Positions 42,244 to 50,608 of a stretch of DNA of 64,000 bases are shown in pieces. The notes under the pieces were generated by a model. It made no database searches, was not told where the DNA came from, and was given only the letters and a program-made list of their open reading frames with translations. How positions within the stretch are numbered: position 1 is the first letter of the stretch; each line of letters starts with the position of its first letter. The stretch is from assembly GCF_003076635.1 (NCBI RefSeq), contig NZ_QDKG01000004.1, forward strand, positions 1 through 64,000. The letters are read 5' to 3'. A program made the position numbers and the translations under genes. This DNA comes from Sphingobacterium corticibacter. Its GTDB lineage: Bacteria > Bacteroidota > Bacteroidia > Sphingobacteriales > Sphingobacteriaceae.

Positions 42244-42282
42244 ATAACAACGCCTGATGTGAGGAACATCAGGCGTTGTTAT
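42244..42282. terminator. Strong hairpin, probable terminator of the cupin operon
   Basis: A perfect 16-bp stem ATAACAACGCCTGATG / CATCAGGCGTTGTTAT with a 7-base loop, ending 75 bases after the cupin gene stop on the minus strand. No long U-run on that strand, so termination strength is uncertain. Confidence 0.6.
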
Positions 42283-42356
42283 GTTTATACAGTCTGAATT
42301 CGAAGCATTGGTTTGATCAGACAATATATGAATTCAACTCGTAATCTGCACAAGCA

Positions 42357-42860
42357 CTATTTATTGTACTCTTCATCACTTACCTCTTCAAGCCATAGTG
42401 TTTCACCATTCTCGCGACTAGTGATTGCTACCTGTACAAAGTGGCTATGATCGCTTGCACCATGCCAGTGCGGCACGTCTGACGGACATTTCATGACTTC
42501 GCCTTTTTTCACGATTACTTTTTCTTTGCCTTCTTCCTGATAATACCCCTGTCCATCAATGGCAAGAATAATCTGTCCAGCTGGATGTGAATGCCACTTA
42601 GTTCTTGCTCCGGCTTCAAAAGTCACACTACCCACAGCAGTCTGATTTATACTGTCCGCGTCCACTAGATTCTTTAACCAGACTGTCCCTCCGGTAAAAT
42701 TGGAGCTGTTTACTTTTTCCCCTCTTTCAAATACCAATTCGTTCTCCGCAGGCATATTTCCTGATTTCTGTGCATCGGCATTATTTGACTGTGTCGTATT
42801 GTCACAAGCTGCGACTATCATGGCAATAGCCAATGGTGCGAGTTTTTTAAGATTTTTCAT
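42357..42860 (-). CDS. Cupin-domain lipoprotein
   Basis: 167 residues with a lipoprotein signal (PLAIAMIVAACDNTT, Cys near 19). A single cupin barrel follows: TKWHSHPAGQIILAIDGQGYYQEEG has the metal-binding His pair and Glu, and CPSDVPHWHGASDHSHFVQVAI the second motif. Similar proteins accompany carboxymuconolactone decarboxylase-like and alpha/beta hydrolase genes. The ATG at 42860 is preferred over the frame extension to 42887. Confidence 0.87.
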   Translation of the reverse strand: MKNLKKLAPLAIAMIVAACDNTTQSNNADAQKSGNMPAENELVFERGEKVNSSNFTGGTVWLKNLVDADSINQTAVGSVTFEAGARTKWHSHPAGQIILAIDGQGYYQEEGKEKVIVKKGEVMKCPSDVPHWHGASDHSHFVQVAITSRENGETLWLEEVSDEEYNK

Positions 42861-42887
42861 TTCGCTATAGATTTTAAGATTAAACAA

Positions 42888-43085
42888 TTATTTAAGTGCA
42901 AACGCCATAACAGAGCCCGATAGGTTTTCTTTTATGCCACCCACTCCAAGGGTAATAAATTGCTTGCCGCCAATAGAGAATGAGCAGACATTGGCATTAT
43001 TAGCGGCCGGTAAGGATGTTTCCCAAACCATCTTGCCCGTTTTTTTATCAAATGCCCGCCATGCACGTGTAAAAGCTTCTTCTAT
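42888..43085 (-). pseudogene. C-terminal remnant of a PQQ-dependent dehydrogenase
   Basis: Minus-strand translation gives an uninterrupted 66-codon end ending in MAFALK and a TAA. The blocks TRAWRAFDKKTGKMVWETSLPA and SIGGKQFITLGVGG are the closing propeller blades of quinoprotein (PQQ-dependent) glucose-dehydrogenase-like enzymes, whose full length is several hundred residues. No start codon or upstream domains remain; the next bases belong to the broken hydrolase gene. A deletion joined the two. Confidence 0.75.
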
Positions 43086-43166
43086 AAAAAAGTGGTCTAT
43101 TCATTTCAATTCTTGTTAGCAGTTGCTCCTTTTTTTAGCAATTCGTTCATTATCTTCATCAGCAAT

Positions 43167-44246
43167 CTATTTATCTAATCCTTTCTCGGACAACCATTTC
43201 GACATGACATCAGCCACATCTATATTGTTCAGATCCGAAAAAGGAAAGTGGGTATTACCTTTAAGTCCGATTTCCGGTAGATGAACAACCGTCACATCAC
43301 CGCCATATTTATTGACCGTATCGCGCCACTTCCTTGCCATTTCCAATCTTGCCCTTCATCCATCGGCACCAGGATTGCTGGCATCGTATTTTTCTGGTAT
43401 AAAATCTCCATAGTAGATGACGATAGGGATTTTTGTTAATTTTTTAAATTCTTCCTGTGAAATTGCTGTAGCCTGTAGTGGCCCTGCTGAACTTTCAATA
43501 GGTGCTGGCAATTCTCCCTCAGGGAACAAGAAGCCCGATCCGGGTTCATAGGATACAATAGCCTTTACGTTTGGACTCTTAATGGCGGATATCCATCCAA
43601 ATCCTCCAGAATGGGAATGGGTTACCAAAATCAAAGGCCCTACCTTTTGAGCAAGAGCGGCAGTAGCATCTGTGACAATTTCCGGATCAATAGGTCCGAT
43701 GCTCGGAGCCATGGATCGGAAATATTGATTAAGCGTTTCAGGGTCTTTGGAGAACTGAACACCGGGAAAGTAATCCGGCCAAACCCCTACGCGAAATGTA
43801 CCGAACCAGTCCTGCTCATCGGGTGTTGGTGATATGGTTGCTTTTACCATACTTCGGCTGGCATTTCCACGTCTTGGCTGGTCGATTACGTACACACCAA
43901 AGCCTCTTCTTAGAAAAATGTTCTGAAATCCATCTCGACCATCTGGCGTGGTCTCCCATGTTTTGGAAAACTGACCTATACCATGCCAGAACACCAATGG
44001 CAACTTTTTGGCATCCACAGGCTTTTGATAAAAAACGTAAGCGTGATCACCGTGGTAGGTCTGTCCATCTGACGTCCGTTTCACAGGATCGTACTTACCG
44101 GGGTTTGTGATCACACTGCCACCCGCTGCAAAGCTTCCCTGATCTTCCAAGATTATGGGATTTTTCTTTTGTACTGTCTGTGCAGAAATGCTACCACTAA
44201 TTGATAGTGATAGCATAAATCCGAATAAAAGAGATGGTTTATTCAT
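43167..44246 (-). pseudogene. Alpha/beta hydrolase (esterase-like) gene with in-frame stop
   Basis: A signal peptide (MLSLSISGSISAQT) precedes an alpha/beta hydrolase with the nucleophile region LILVTHSHSGGFGW. The frame meets a TGA at 43356-43358, but translation past it continues as RARLEMARKWRDTV and includes EIGLKGNTHFPFSDLNN, the block with the catalytic His, up to a TAG at 43167. A TGG-to-TGA change explains it. The truncated product would lack the catalytic His. Twenty-one bases upstream another in-frame ATG (44267) exists. Confidence 0.8.
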
Positions 44247-44269
44247 TTTGACAAATTTGCAATTCATTT

Positions 44270-45334
44270 CTACTTTAGATTTTCTTTAAAAAAACCTTCT
44301 AACTTATCGACCGCTTGTGATACATACTCGGGTTTCCAATAGGTTTCGATATGGGCTGCTCCTTCAATAACAAACAATTCCTTACTCTTAGCATTGACCG
44401 CTTTCGGGAATGCCTCGTCTGTCATATATTTTGTATCCGAATTCCCTCCAGCCATCATAAGCAACGGTTGATCAATCAATTCGATCTGATCGGTAGCATC
44501 CCAAGCCATTAGGTCAAGCAGACTGCTCGTTGTGTATAAGAATGTAGAATTGGGATGTGCATGTGATCTGTAATAGTACGCATACCCATCGCGGTAAAGG
44601 CCCGCCGGAGTTTTAGCGATTTCTTCATCTGTGACGCTAGCTACACCTGAAAAAAGAATCTCGCCACCAGCTATTTCTTGTGCACGCGCGTCAGTCGCCT
44701 GTTTCAAACGTTCCTCAATGGTGTTCAGCTGTGAGTTCTTAAAGCCATTACGTCTTACCTCACCTGAATTGAACATGCTTAAAGTAGCTACCGCTTTAAA
44801 GCGCTTGTCGGACTGGGCTGCTTTCAAGGTATAGCCACCACCACCACAGATACCAAAGGCTCCTAGCCGGTTCGCATCAACCCCCGGATATTGTGAGATA
44901 AAATCAGCCATCCCGTGTATATCTTCTGTCCGGAATTGCGGTTTATCTGTATGGCGGGGTTCTCCGCCGCTTGCCCCCTGATAAGAGGCATCAGCCGCAA
45001 TGGTAATGTAGCCTGCTTCTGCCAGATGCTGTGCATATAATCCCGCGGTCTGCTCTTTTATGCCACCGTTTGGATGGGCTACAGTAATTGCTGGGTATTT
45101 CTTAGAAGCATCATATCCTGCGGGCGTATAAACATTTGCTACTATTTCTATACCATTTAATTTATATTTTACCGGATGGATATTTACTTTTCCTTTTTCA
45201 TTGTTTGTTAAAGCACCTTCGTAAACCAATGTATAGGGATTGGTTTCGTACCGTTTTTCAGTCGATTGCGCATTTGCCATTTCTGTCGTTGTTATTAGCA
45301 TTGATAATGCAGCTATTGTTGTTAACTTTTTCAT
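44270..45334 (-). CDS. Exported alpha/beta hydrolase (dienelactone hydrolase-like)
   Basis: 354 residues with a signal peptide (ALSMLITTTEMANAQS). Alpha/beta hydrolase fold: GYDASKKYPAITVAHPNGG, nucleophile elbow RLGAFGICGGGGYTLKAA where the GxCxG-like elbow carries Cys in place of Ser as in dienelactone hydrolases, and a C-terminal VIEGAAHIETYW with the catalytic His. Intact, three bases upstream of the broken hydrolase gene, in one operon with the CMD-family gene. Substrate unknown. Confidence 0.85.
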   Translation of the reverse strand: MKKLTTIAALSMLITTTEMANAQSTEKRYETNPYTLVYEGALTNNEKGKVNIHPVKYKLNGIEIVANVYTPAGYDASKKYPAITVAHPNGGIKEQTAGLYAQHLAEAGYITIAADASYQGASGGEPRHTDKPQFRTEDIHGMADFISQYPGVDANRLGAFGICGGGGYTLKAAQSDKRFKAVATLSMFNSGEVRRNGFKNSQLNTIEERLKQATDARAQEIAGGEILFSGVASVTDEEIAKTPAGLYRDGYAYYYRSHAHPNSTFLYTTSSLLDLMAWDATDQIELIDQPLLMMAGGNSDTKYMTDEAFPKAVNAKSKELFVIEGAAHIETYWKPEYVSQAVDKLEGFFKENLK

Positions 45335-45353
45335 AATTTTTCTTTTTAAAATT

Positions 45354-46084
45354 TTACTTCTTATTTGCCAAAACCTCGTCTAACACTTTTTGGGTAGCAT
45401 CGCCTTCCTTTTCGCCGATGGCTTGTTTACAGCTACGAATTCCTGAAGCTGAACTGGCGTTAAACCAACATTTAGCGAAAGATTAAAATGTGAGCGTAAC
45501 ATAGGCTCCACGCCACCAATACCGCTCAACACCGAAATGGTAACCAATTCTCTTTGCTGATAAGTCAGTACATCACGTTCAAAAATATCGGCAAATAGAT
45601 GCTCTTTCAGAAAGACCTCCATTGTAGGAGCAAATGCCGCATATCCTGTTTTGGGACCAATCTCAGCAACACCGCTCAGCTCTTCCAAAATCGCCTTACC
45701 ACGCTCATACTTACTTCGGTTATCGCTAATGGGCGACGCATCAGCTCCCAATACATCTTTAATTCCTTTGGCCTTTCTTTCGTCCACGACAGCCATAAAT
45801 GTCTGTAAACCCCGAAGACTACGTGGGAAACCGGCATAAGCATAAACATGCATAAGCGTTTCCTTAATTTGGTTGATGGTTAATCCGGCATCTAAACCTC
45901 TATTTAACTCATCCGGGAGTTTTGAAAGATCTCCCTTACCGGTTAAACCCGCGATGCCGACAATAGCCTTTTGCTTGCTATCCAGATTTTGGCCGACTGT
46001 AGTTTGTGCATTTACAGCTGTTGCAAGAATTATCGTCATAGCAACCAGTGTTGATTTTATTTTTCTTGAAGTGTTCATATCCAT
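45354..46084 (-). pseudogene. Carboxymuconolactone decarboxylase-family gene with 3' frameshift
   Basis: Signal peptide (VAMTIILATAVNAQT) and two CMD halves (GLTGKGDLSKLPDELNRGLDAG; LTYQQRELVTISVLSGIGGVEPML). The open frame ends at 45380 after VNKPSAKRKAMLPKKC, but shifting by one base near 45435-45441 gives GEKEGDATQKVLDEVLANKK and a TAA at 45354, the normal family end. Only the last 25-30 residues are altered, so partial activity is possible. The gene heads the hydrolase operon. Confidence 0.75.
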
Positions 46085-46420
46085 TTTTATTAAACTTTTG
46101 ATGTGTTATTTTCGCTTATTACAAGCTACTTATACAAAGTTCCTGATACAAACGGAGGATTAAGTATATGTATTACGGATATTCTAACCAATATTACCTT
46201 TTCAGCAATACAGATATTTATATATGAAGTAATCTCGTTTTCTTGCACCGATTGCTGGTAGGATTTTATTGGAATAGCATGCGGTGTTTGAAATACTGTT
46301 TATTATCATTCCCAAGCAAAATGGCAGACCCTTAAGGTCTGCCATTTTACCATTAATTGACTACTTATGAATACGATGAGTGTCCGTTTGCACTTATTAG
46401 ACCAAAAGTTCAGCCACTGG
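46085..46420. other. Intergenic region before the hydrolase operon
   Basis: 336 bp. It contains the promoter side of the CMD-type gene (minus strand) and a perfect 13-bp hairpin at 46318-46348. No gene seen. Confidence 0.5.
46318..46348. terminator. Perfect hairpin terminator, likely bidirectional
   Basis: AAAATGGCAGACC / GGTCTGCCATTTT with a 5-base loop. The A/T ends provide a U-run in either direction. It closes the minus-strand genes that end at 46421. Confidence 0.75.
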
Positions 46421-46732
46421 CTATTTATTGCTAGTGCTACTCATTTTAACCGGGCGCAGCAAACGAGAGAACGTAAGCGATCCCATCTTCCACTGGCCAT
46501 CTTCTTTAATATATACCTCGGTTACCATGAAGGGGTTGATAACCGTATTATCCCCGACTACGGCTTCCAAATCGATATCGTTTAATACAATAGCTGTGTT
46601 ATCGATAAAATTTACAGTTGTGGAATAGTTTTCCGTTTTTTTGTACCATATATTTCCACTTTTAATAACATCAATTTCCTGACTATCACATTGATCTTGA
46701 TGTGATAAGATTATTTTTATTGGTTTTTCCAT
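46421..46732 (-). pseudogene. NTF2/SnoaL-like protein, 5'-truncated
   Basis: 103 codons from an ATG that lies inside the preceding gene. From about residue 21 (DVIKSGNIWYKK) on, it is the C-terminal part of a SnoaL/NTF2-like domain: NFIDNTAIVLNDIDLEAVVGDNTVINPF and EVYIKEDGQWKMGSLTFSRLL. The N-terminal helices of the cone fold are missing and the first 20 residues derive from the overlapping frame. The junction near 46670 probably marks where the neighbouring cassette was inserted. Confidence 0.6.
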
Positions 46733-47714
46733 CCGATAAAGGAATTTTGTGGTTTATACCCCATTTAGGAGGATAATAATATTCAATATCGGAATAATTT
46801 TTGGAATATATCTGCTTTATTCTCATCCTGTTGGAAATTCCAGTGATTTCCGGATGTGCAACTCTTGCATACTTATCTGTTTCGCAAAATAGATTTTGAC
46901 AATCGATTAATTGCAAAGACCTTCCCCAAAGATCACAAAATGTAACACCAAGACGATCGAACTCTTCATATTGTATATCAGTAACATACCTAATAATATC
47001 GCTTTCAGTATAATCTCCAAAGTTTGTGAAACATTTCTTGATACCATCTTTAGCACCCGGCCCAGGATAGACAAAATCCATCTCAGAAAAGTTAATGAGT
47101 TCGCTGTAATTCAAGTCTATAGTATATTGGTAAGCCAGAAAGGTTCCTATAGTAGGGAAAGATAACAGTAGGTGAAATACATCTTCCATAGATTTAGCCC
47201 CTTGTAATTTAGTCAGGAAACCAGACTTAACTATGTGTTCAAGAAGTCTTAAATGATTTTCATGTTTCTTTTGATAGCCAAAATAGCTCTTGCCAGAAGC
47301 CATAATATATGCACCAGAATATATAGCCTCCTTTGCTTTCATGGCCTCCAATAGAATATTATTATACTTATCGAAGGAATACTCTCGCCATGTTAGGTCG
47401 CCTAATTCGGATTCTAGCAACTCCCAAGTGCTAATTTTATTAAATAGCTTGAATAACAAAATTCTGAATAATGTATCCTCGTGATTTTGGTTATGGTATC
47501 TAATGACATTCTTTATGAGATATTGACTAACTCGATCAGAAGCTCGATATGCATTTGTAAATTTGTGCTTTATTAAAATCTCATCGTTAGTAAGCACGGA
47601 TTTGCGGGATATTCTCTTAAAAAATATATTCTGTCGCTCGCATGCAAATTTCCAATATGTATCTAGAACTTTACTAGCAGTAGGTAACTGTTTTTTGATA
47701 TATATATCTTTCAT
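46686..47714 (-). CDS. Alpha-glutamyl/putrescinyl thymine pyrophosphorylase-like protein (HMUDK_hel type)
   Basis: 342 residues, all-helical. Recognised by FTNAYRASDRVSQYLIK (52-68), RILLFKLFNKISTWELL (84-100), YSGAYIMASG (132-141), FVYPGPGAKDGIKKCF (214-229) and LWGRSLQLIDCQNLF (262-276) followed by KYARVAHPE. The family was predicted to act on pyrophosphorylated hydroxymethyl-uracil in phage-type hypermodified DNA; its bacterial role is unknown. Here it is the third gene after a dCTP-deaminase-like and a MazG-like gene, behind an intrinsic terminator ten bases before its ATG. Naming is from memory of motifs. Confidence 0.78.
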   Translation of the reverse strand: MKDIYIKKQLPTASKVLDTYWKFACERQNIFFKRISRKSVLTNDEILIKHKFTNAYRASDRVSQYLIKNVIRYHNQNHEDTLFRILLFKLFNKISTWELLESELGDLTWREYSFDKYNNILLEAMKAKEAIYSGAYIMASGKSYFGYQKKHENHLRLLEHIVKSGFLTKLQGAKSMEDVFHLLLSFPTIGTFLAYQYTIDLNYSELINFSEMDFVYPGPGAKDGIKKCFTNFGDYTESDIIRYVTDIQYEEFDRLGVTFCDLWGRSLQLIDCQNLFCETDKYARVAHPEITGISNRMRIKQIYSKNYSDIEYYYPPKWGINHKIPLSDGKTNKNNLITSRSM

Positions 47715-47724
47715 TATTAGATAT

Positions 47725-47747
47725 AAAAAAAGCCGACAATAGCCGGC
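47725..47747 (-). terminator. Intrinsic terminator ten bases before the start of the thymine pyrophosphorylase-like gene
   Basis: On the minus strand GCCGGC-TATT-GTCGGC (six pairs, one G-U) followed by seven T. The U-run ends ten bases before the ATG at 47714, so no promoter fits between. Transcripts for the last gene must read through it. Confidence 0.75.
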
Positions 47748-47768
47748 GAATCTTAAATATTGTGACCC

Positions 47769-48359
47769 TTAATTAATAGCAGATTGGTAACTGATTTCCT
47801 TGTTGTTCATATCAAACAAAACCTTACCACCATTGTTGCAAATTAATAATCTAAAAATCCTATAGCTTTCCAATATTGCTAATTCCCAGTCCTTTTCAGA
47901 TCTAACGTGCACTTCAAAGTTTTCTGTCATTTCTTTAATAATCCTAAGAGTAGTTTTACTAACACTTCTTGAATTAGCAAAGTAATCTTTTCGTTTAGCC
48001 TCATTGAAAACTATTAAAGATATTGCTTCTTCAGTAATAGCAGCGCGTGCACCATCTTGAACTTCATCGATAATCCTGTCACTTTTACGCTTTTTTTTCA
48101 TCATAGCACGCGCGCAAGGAGACCATCCCAATAATGTCGCAAAGGAATAGTGGAAGATGTCATGATAACGATAAAAATCGTTTTCGATAGAGTTATCGTT
48201 GATAATATCGCCTAGTTGGTTGTCATCGAGCACAACTCTTACTTGTGGAACATCAGCACCCGCAATCTCTTCAAAAGAGACGGAGAAAGCTCTAGGCAAC
48301 TGTTCTTTTGTGTCGAAGCTTTCATCAAAATAAGTAAATGCTTTATTATTTGATTCCAT
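47769..48359 (-). CDS. MazG-like (NTP pyrophosphohydrolase-type) protein
   Basis: 196 residues, helical. NDFYRYHDIFHYSFATLLGW, then KKRKSDRIIDEVQDGARAAITEEAISLIVFNEA carry the spaced acidic residues expected for a MazG-type Mg2+ site (E..D, EE). A second helical pair follows (IIKEMTENFEV, WELAILESYRIFRLL). The start overlaps the end of the dCTP-deaminase-like gene by 14 bases, so the two are cotranscribed and coupled. Predicted to hydrolyse a nucleoside triphosphate; substrate unknown. Assignment rests on motif memory. Confidence 0.65.
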   Translation of the reverse strand: MESNNKAFTYFDESFDTKEQLPRAFSVSFEEIAGADVPQVRVVLDDNQLGDIINDNSIENDFYRYHDIFHYSFATLLGWSPCARAMMKKKRKSDRIIDEVQDGARAAITEEAISLIVFNEAKRKDYFANSRSVSKTTLRIIKEMTENFEVHVRSEKDWELAILESYRIFRLLICNNGGKVLFDMNNKEISYQSAIN

Positions 48360-49158
48360 TGGGAGTTTGTTTTGATTCCCTTATTATACTGTCAATATTA
48401 CCCAAAGATATCGAATTAGATTTAATAGAATCAATCTGCTCGTATAAATTTTTCAAAGTACGTTCTTCCAACACCCTCATTTCATACCCTTTTTGCTCAG
48501 CATTTGAGTCCCACATAATCTTTAGTCCAATAGTGACTGCTATTCCTATGAAAAGTTTAAGCAAATACTCATTATTTATCTTTATTTTCTCGACGTCCTT
48601 TATTTTTTTTAGTAATGCGCTGGGCGACGCAAGCTCACCACTCTTTAAAGCATCAATATACTCAGAGGGAATCCCTTTTTGATCTTGGTGATTATTACCA
48701 CTGTTATTGTACAAATCGTTTGACAAAAGATTTTGTTTGAGCTCTGCAAACCATATCAAAAAATAAGGTTCGTCGTGTCTTAGAGTTATAGTCGAAGGTC
48801 CGGCATTGTAGACAGAGAAAAGTAATTTCCCTGAAAAACCAGGATCCACGTGAAATCCAGATACATTCACTAAACCTTTCAACTTTGGTTTTGCCTTGAT
48901 AGATATAAATGCGAGCTTATCGGATGGAATTGTAACCGTCTCCTTAGTCATAAGAAGTGTAAATTGACCAGGGTTTATTGTAACAGTCCTATTTTTGTCA
49001 TTGAGAACCTCCACTTTTCCATCTATAGCATCAGTTCTGTAAACCTCCTCTCCCAAAGAGAGCTCATAAGCAGCCTGCTTTATTCTTGTTTCTTGATAAT
49101 CGGAAATAATTTTGTTGTTCAAAAACAATCTTAGATCTCTTCCTCCTAAAAATGCCAT
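48346..49158 (-). CDS. dCTP deaminase/dUTPase-fold protein with a membrane helix
   Basis: 270 residues. The first 140 form a trimeric dUTPase-like fold as in Dcd: ISIKAKPKLKGLVNVSGFHVDPGFSGKLLFSVYN and FLIWFAEL. Asp105 of VDPGFSG is kept, but the catalytic Glu of the deaminase (LE-x-x-N) is Ser115, so deamination is doubtful. A membrane helix at about 199-216 (KLFIGIAVTIGLKIMW) and a coiled-coil-like tail follow, unlike housekeeping Dcd of about 190 residues. First gene of the three-gene cassette next to the integrase. Confidence 0.78.
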   Translation of the reverse strand: MAFLGGRDLRLFLNNKIISDYQETRIKQAAYELSLGEEVYRTDAIDGKVEVLNDKNRTVTINPGQFTLLMTKETVTIPSDKLAFISIKAKPKLKGLVNVSGFHVDPGFSGKLLFSVYNAGPSTITLRHDEPYFLIWFAELKQNLLSNDLYNNSGNNHQDQKGIPSEYIDALKSGELASPSALLKKIKDVEKIKINNEYLLKLFIGIAVTIGLKIMWDSNAEQKGYEMRVLEERTLKNLYEQIDSIKSNSISLGNIDSIIRESKQTPNGIK

Positions 49159-49384
49159 AATTTGTAATTTTTATATAATTGGTTAATAACATTGTGATTC
49201 TAATTTACAACTCAAGATTGATATTTTGTATCGCGTAAGTCAAACATTAGAAATATATTGACGGATAGATAGTCACTTTAATAGTACACAAATTCGCACA
49301 TCCTACTTTCTATCTAAACTTATTCAGACCATACCAAAATCTTCTAAAATGATTTAATTAAAAATCATGCATCATCAAATTGAT

Positions 49385-50608
49385 TTAAGTAAGACTACAT
49401 TCCAATTTTTCCATGTCCGACTCTATTTTCTGTTCTATTACTTTAGCATAAATCTGTGTTGTTCGAATACTAGTGTGCCCCAGCATCTTTGAAACACTCT
49501 CTATGGGCACACCATTACTTAATGTTACTGTGGTGGCAAAAGTATGTCTAGCGATATGAAAAGTGAGAGTTTTCTCAATGCCGCATATTTCCGCAACTTC
49601 TTTTAAGTATCCATTCATCCGCTGATTTGAGATACAAGGAAAAACCGTATTATTCTCCAGTGCACGCACATCATCTTTGTATTTTTCGATGAGTAATAAT
49701 GCTTGAGGCAGCAAGGGTATTCGCACGGGCTCATTGGTTTTGGTCCTGTTTATAAAGATCCATTTTTTTCGATTATCCTTTTGCACGATATGACTACTAG
49801 ATAATCCAGATAAATCAATAAAGGATAATCCAGTATAGCAGCTGAAGAGAAACATATCAAGAACCTGCTGAAGCCGTTTAATGCTGAAGGTCTTGTCGGA
49901 AAGCAACTGTAGCTCATATGCCGAAAGGGACTTTCTTTCTACTCTTTCAAAATGCTTTTTAAACTGTGCAAAGGGATCACGCGGTATCCATTCCAAGCTT
50001 ACTGCTAGATTGGCCAATTTGCGAAGCCTTTCGATGTGTTTCATCACCCCGTTATTATTTAATGGCTGGTGATGATCTTTAGGCTTATAATTCCTTAAGA
50101 AGGTTTCAAAGTCTACAATGAAACGATAAGAGAGATCTATCAGCTTATAATCCTTCTTGCCATAGTATTGCAAAATAAACTCTCTTAGATATCTTTCGGT
50201 AGTTGTATAATTTTTAATAGTACCTGGTGCAAGCCTTAAAGACATGGTGGAGGAATGATAAGCAATCAATTTATCGATTGTAAAGACCTCAACCTCCTCG
50301 CCTAAAAAACGAGCCTTAACCGTATCAATGGAAACTTCAGATTGCTCTTGGACGAGCTGGTGATAAGCATCGGTAATTAAGGATCGAACTCGCTCGATGT
50401 GTTGGTTAAGACTGACAATCTCCTCACGCCTACCTTTGGCTCTACCTCGAACGTGATCCCAATCCCTAATAGACACTTTAGATTTTAAAGATATCTCCGT
50501 TCTTTGACCATTTACCACAATGCGGACGTAGACTGTAGCTTTGCTGTCTACTTCTGTTTTTAGGGATCTAACAACAAAATGAATCCCAAATGTGCTTTTA
50601 CTTCTCAT
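49385..50608 (-). CDS. Tyrosine recombinase (integrase), Bacteroidota IntDOT-like
   Basis: 407 residues: an Arm-DNA-binding region (IRDWDHVRGRAKG), a SAM-like core-binding domain (about 105-200) and a catalytic domain. HIARHTFAT supplies His-x-x-Arg, LGHTSIRTTQIYAKV the second His and the nucleophile Tyr. The first catalytic Arg position reads CYTGLS, Ser instead of Arg, as reported for IntDOT-type enzymes. It lies 290 bp from tRNA-Pro and points away from it, the usual place of an island integrase. Confidence 0.92.
   Translation of the reverse strand: MRSKSTFGIHFVVRSLKTEVDSKATVYVRIVVNGQRTEISLKSKVSIRDWDHVRGRAKGRREEIVSLNQHIERVRSLITDAYHQLVQEQSEVSIDTVKARFLGEEVEVFTIDKLIAYHSSTMSLRLAPGTIKNYTTTERYLREFILQYYGKKDYKLIDLSYRFIVDFETFLRNYKPKDHHQPLNNNGVMKHIERLRKLANLAVSLEWIPRDPFAQFKKHFERVERKSLSAYELQLLSDKTFSIKRLQQVLDMFLFSCYTGLSFIDLSGLSSSHIVQKDNRKKWIFINRTKTNEPVRIPLLPQALLLIEKYKDDVRALENNTVFPCISNQRMNGYLKEVAEICGIEKTLTFHIARHTFATTVTLSNGVPIESVSKMLGHTSIRTTQIYAKVIEQKIESDMEKLECSLT

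Noticed and set aside
43356..43358. Selenocysteine codon in the alpha/beta hydrolase
   Set aside because: No SECIS-like hairpin follows, the family has no selenoproteins known to me, and the position fits Trp rather than Cys.
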